The position numbers and the translations under genes were made by a program. A DNA stretch of 64,000 nucleotides from DASXUL01 sp036504855 (GTDB taxonomy: Bacteria > Armatimonadota > DTGP01 > JAKQQT01): the NCBI GenBank assembly GCA_036504855.1, contig DASXUL010000126.1, positions 1 through 64,000 of the forward strand, written 5' to 3'. Under the pieces are notes generated by a model, which saw nothing but the letters and a program-made list of their open reading frames with translations, had not been told where the DNA came from and ran no database searches. The stretch's first letter is position 1. Every line of letters begins with the position of its first letter. Below are positions 62,961 to 64,000 of the stretch, in pieces.

Positions 62961-63050
62961 ACAACCGGCAACTGAAAACGGAATAGCGATAACCCGAAGC
63001 GGAATATCGACAACCTGGAACAGAAGCGGCAGACGTTGGAGAGCGTCCTT

Positions 63051-63102
63051 TTGGGGCCGCCGCGCTTCCCTCAGCCTGAGTGAGGGAGCGCGGCGGCCCC
63101 AA
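63051..63102. other. 22-bp hairpin between the transporter and the DUF2721 gene
   Basis: Bases 63051-63073 pair with 63081-63102 over 22 bp with a single bulged T and a 7-nt loop. A T-run is absent on both sides. It is probably a transcript end or barrier for the transporter gene, directly before the next promoter. Confidence 0.6.
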
Positions 63103-63108
63103 CGCGTG

Positions 63109-63136
63109 TTGGCATGTTGGTCCGAACGGCTATAAC
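63109..63136 (+). promoter_or_regulatory. Promoter of the DUF2721 gene (and possibly aroB)
   Basis: TTGGCA (63109-63114) and TATAAC (63131-63136) are 16 bp apart, 24 bp before the ATG. This is a near-consensus housekeeping promoter that restarts transcription after the hairpin at 63051-63102. Confidence 0.65.
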
Positions 63137-63159
63137 TGACTGCTGAGGAGGATGCTACA

Positions 63160-63672
63160 ATGCTCAACGAGGACTGGTCGCGCGTGATTTCCACCGCCGT
63201 CGTGCCGGTGGTCATCATCTCGGCGTGTGGGCTGCTCTGCCTGGCGTTCTACAACCGCCTGGCTTCCATCGTGGCGCGCTTGCGGGCGTTCCAACGGGAG
63301 CGGTTCCAGGAGCATGAGTTTCTCGGGAAGAACCCATCGGACCCCGCGGTGGTAGCCCGACATCAGCAGTTCCTGCAGATGCTGGATGATCAGACCCGCC
63401 ACGTTACCCAGCGGGCCCATCTGATCCGAAACACGCTGCTCTGCCTGCTTTTGGCCATCGGTTGTCTGGTGGTGGCCTCCCTGATGGCGGGACTCAGCGT
63501 TGTGGCGCCGAAGTTCATGTATGTTGCCGCGGCCTTCTTCCTGGTGGGAATGGTCTGCGTTCTGGCGGCCGTTACGTTCGCGATCCGTGAACTGGTGGCG
63601 GCGCTGCAGCCGATTGAGCTGGAGAGCCGGGGCATTAGCGAGATGGCCGATCTTGTAGACAGCGTGCCGTGA
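63160..63672 (+). CDS. DUF2721 family membrane protein
   Basis: This 170-residue protein has three membrane segments (VVPVVIISACGLLCLAFYNRL; TLLCLLLAIGCLVVASLMAGL; FMYVAAAFFLVGMVCVLAAVTFA) and a charged loop after the first. YNRLASIVARLRAF and HLIRNTLLCLLLAIG are the DUF2721 pattern. GAGGAG precedes the start. The family's function is unknown. Confidence 0.85.
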   Translation: MLNEDWSRVISTAVVPVVIISACGLLCLAFYNRLASIVARLRAFQRERFQEHEFLGKNPSDPAVVARHQQFLQMLDDQTRHVTQRAHLIRNTLLCLLLAIGCLVVASLMAGLSVVAPKFMYVAAAFFLVGMVCVLAAVTFAIRELVAALQPIELESRGISEMADLVDSVP

Positions 63673-63748
63673 AGCCGTTCCCGGCGCGCATTGGGCGTCA
63701 GGCTGCGGCGCCTTAGCACGCAGCCCAGAAATTCCGGAGTGGAGACCG

Positions 63749-64000
63749 TTGCAGAACATTCGGGTGGAACTGGGGGATCGGTCGTATCCCATCGTCGTGC
63801 GCGCCGGGCTCTTGAGGGATGCGGCCGGCCCCATCCGTGACGCCGTTCGGGGCCGCAAGCTGCTGCTGGTCTCCCACCCCAAGCTGTTGGCCCTGTATGG
63901 AGAGGCATTGGCCTCTCGCTTGAGGGGGGACGGGTTCGACGTTGCAGTCTCCCGCGTGCCGGAGGGCGAGCGCAGCAAATCGCTCTCCGCGGTTTCGCGG
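63749..64000 (+). CDS. aroB: 3-dehydroquinate synthase, N-terminal part
   Basis: The gene runs off the window; 84 codons are visible. They read QNIRVELGDRSYPIVVRAGLL, GRKLLLVSHPKL and VPEGERSKSL, which fit the N-terminal NAD domain of AroB. A TTG at 63749 with GGAG upstream is the most likely start; GTG at 63764 is an alternative. It continues the shikimate set aroC-aroK-aroB beside the pilus genes. Confidence 0.85.
   Translation, partial: MQNIRVELGDRSYPIVVRAGLLRDAAGPIRDAVRGRKLLLVSHPKLLALYGEALASRLRGDGFDVAVSRVPEGERSKSLSAVSR

Overview
The window is high-GC bacterial DNA from a diderm: it encodes a secretin, a TolC-type outer-membrane channel and an RND efflux system. The mix of genes recalls Armatimonadota: many prepilin-like proteins with a C-terminal DGH motif, GH127 and GH18 glycosidases, a PhyH dioxygenase, a UroD-like protein, and very large secreted beta-propeller proteins beside pilus genes. 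That assignment rests on gene content only and is tentative.

Positions 1-12.7 kb are ordinary metabolic and regulatory genes. There is a 3' half of a tRNA-Gly gene with a terminator, a Gfo/Idh/MocA oxidoreductase divergent from a GH127 glycosidase, metF with a HAD phosphatase, a GH18 protein, an exported protein, and an overlapping pair made of an ErcA-like iron alcohol dehydrogenase and a PAS sensor kinase. A HExxH protein overlapping a UroD-family gene ends this part. At 12.8-14.4 kb lie a solitary secretin-N0-like protein with a Gly/Ser/Phe tail and a prepilin-like protein. Positions 14.5-21.3 kb hold a MarR-controlled RND efflux operon on the minus strand (membrane fusion protein, RND pump, MarR, TolC). 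Positions 21.4-26.3 kb are a looser region with a PhyH dioxygenase, a decayed IS5-type transposase, a short membrane ORF, an exported protein, an RHS-core relic and an acyltransferase-like membrane protein.

From 26.5 kb to about 59.3 kb nearly everything belongs to one type IV pilus locus on the plus strand: pilT, pilC, pilD, two tandem prepilin-like genes, PilV-, PilW- and PilX-like minor pilins, two giant beta-propeller proteins (1530 and 2773 aa) where pilY1 sits in Proteobacteria, then pilM, pilN, pilO, pilP, a second stand-alone N0-like protein, and the secretin pilQ. The locus runs into aroC and aroK, then an AspT-type transporter, a DUF2721 protein and the start of aroB. This preserves the pilMNOPQ-aroKB linkage known from Proteobacteria.

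The most unusual points are the pair of nearly identical N0-like proteins 43 kb apart with the same leader hairpin, the two giant propellers in the pilY1 position, collagen-like Gly-Pro linkers shared by PilN, PilO and PilP together with an FG-type linker in PilM, and strong GC hairpins without U-tracts between many pilus cistrons. No PilB extension ATPase lies in the window.
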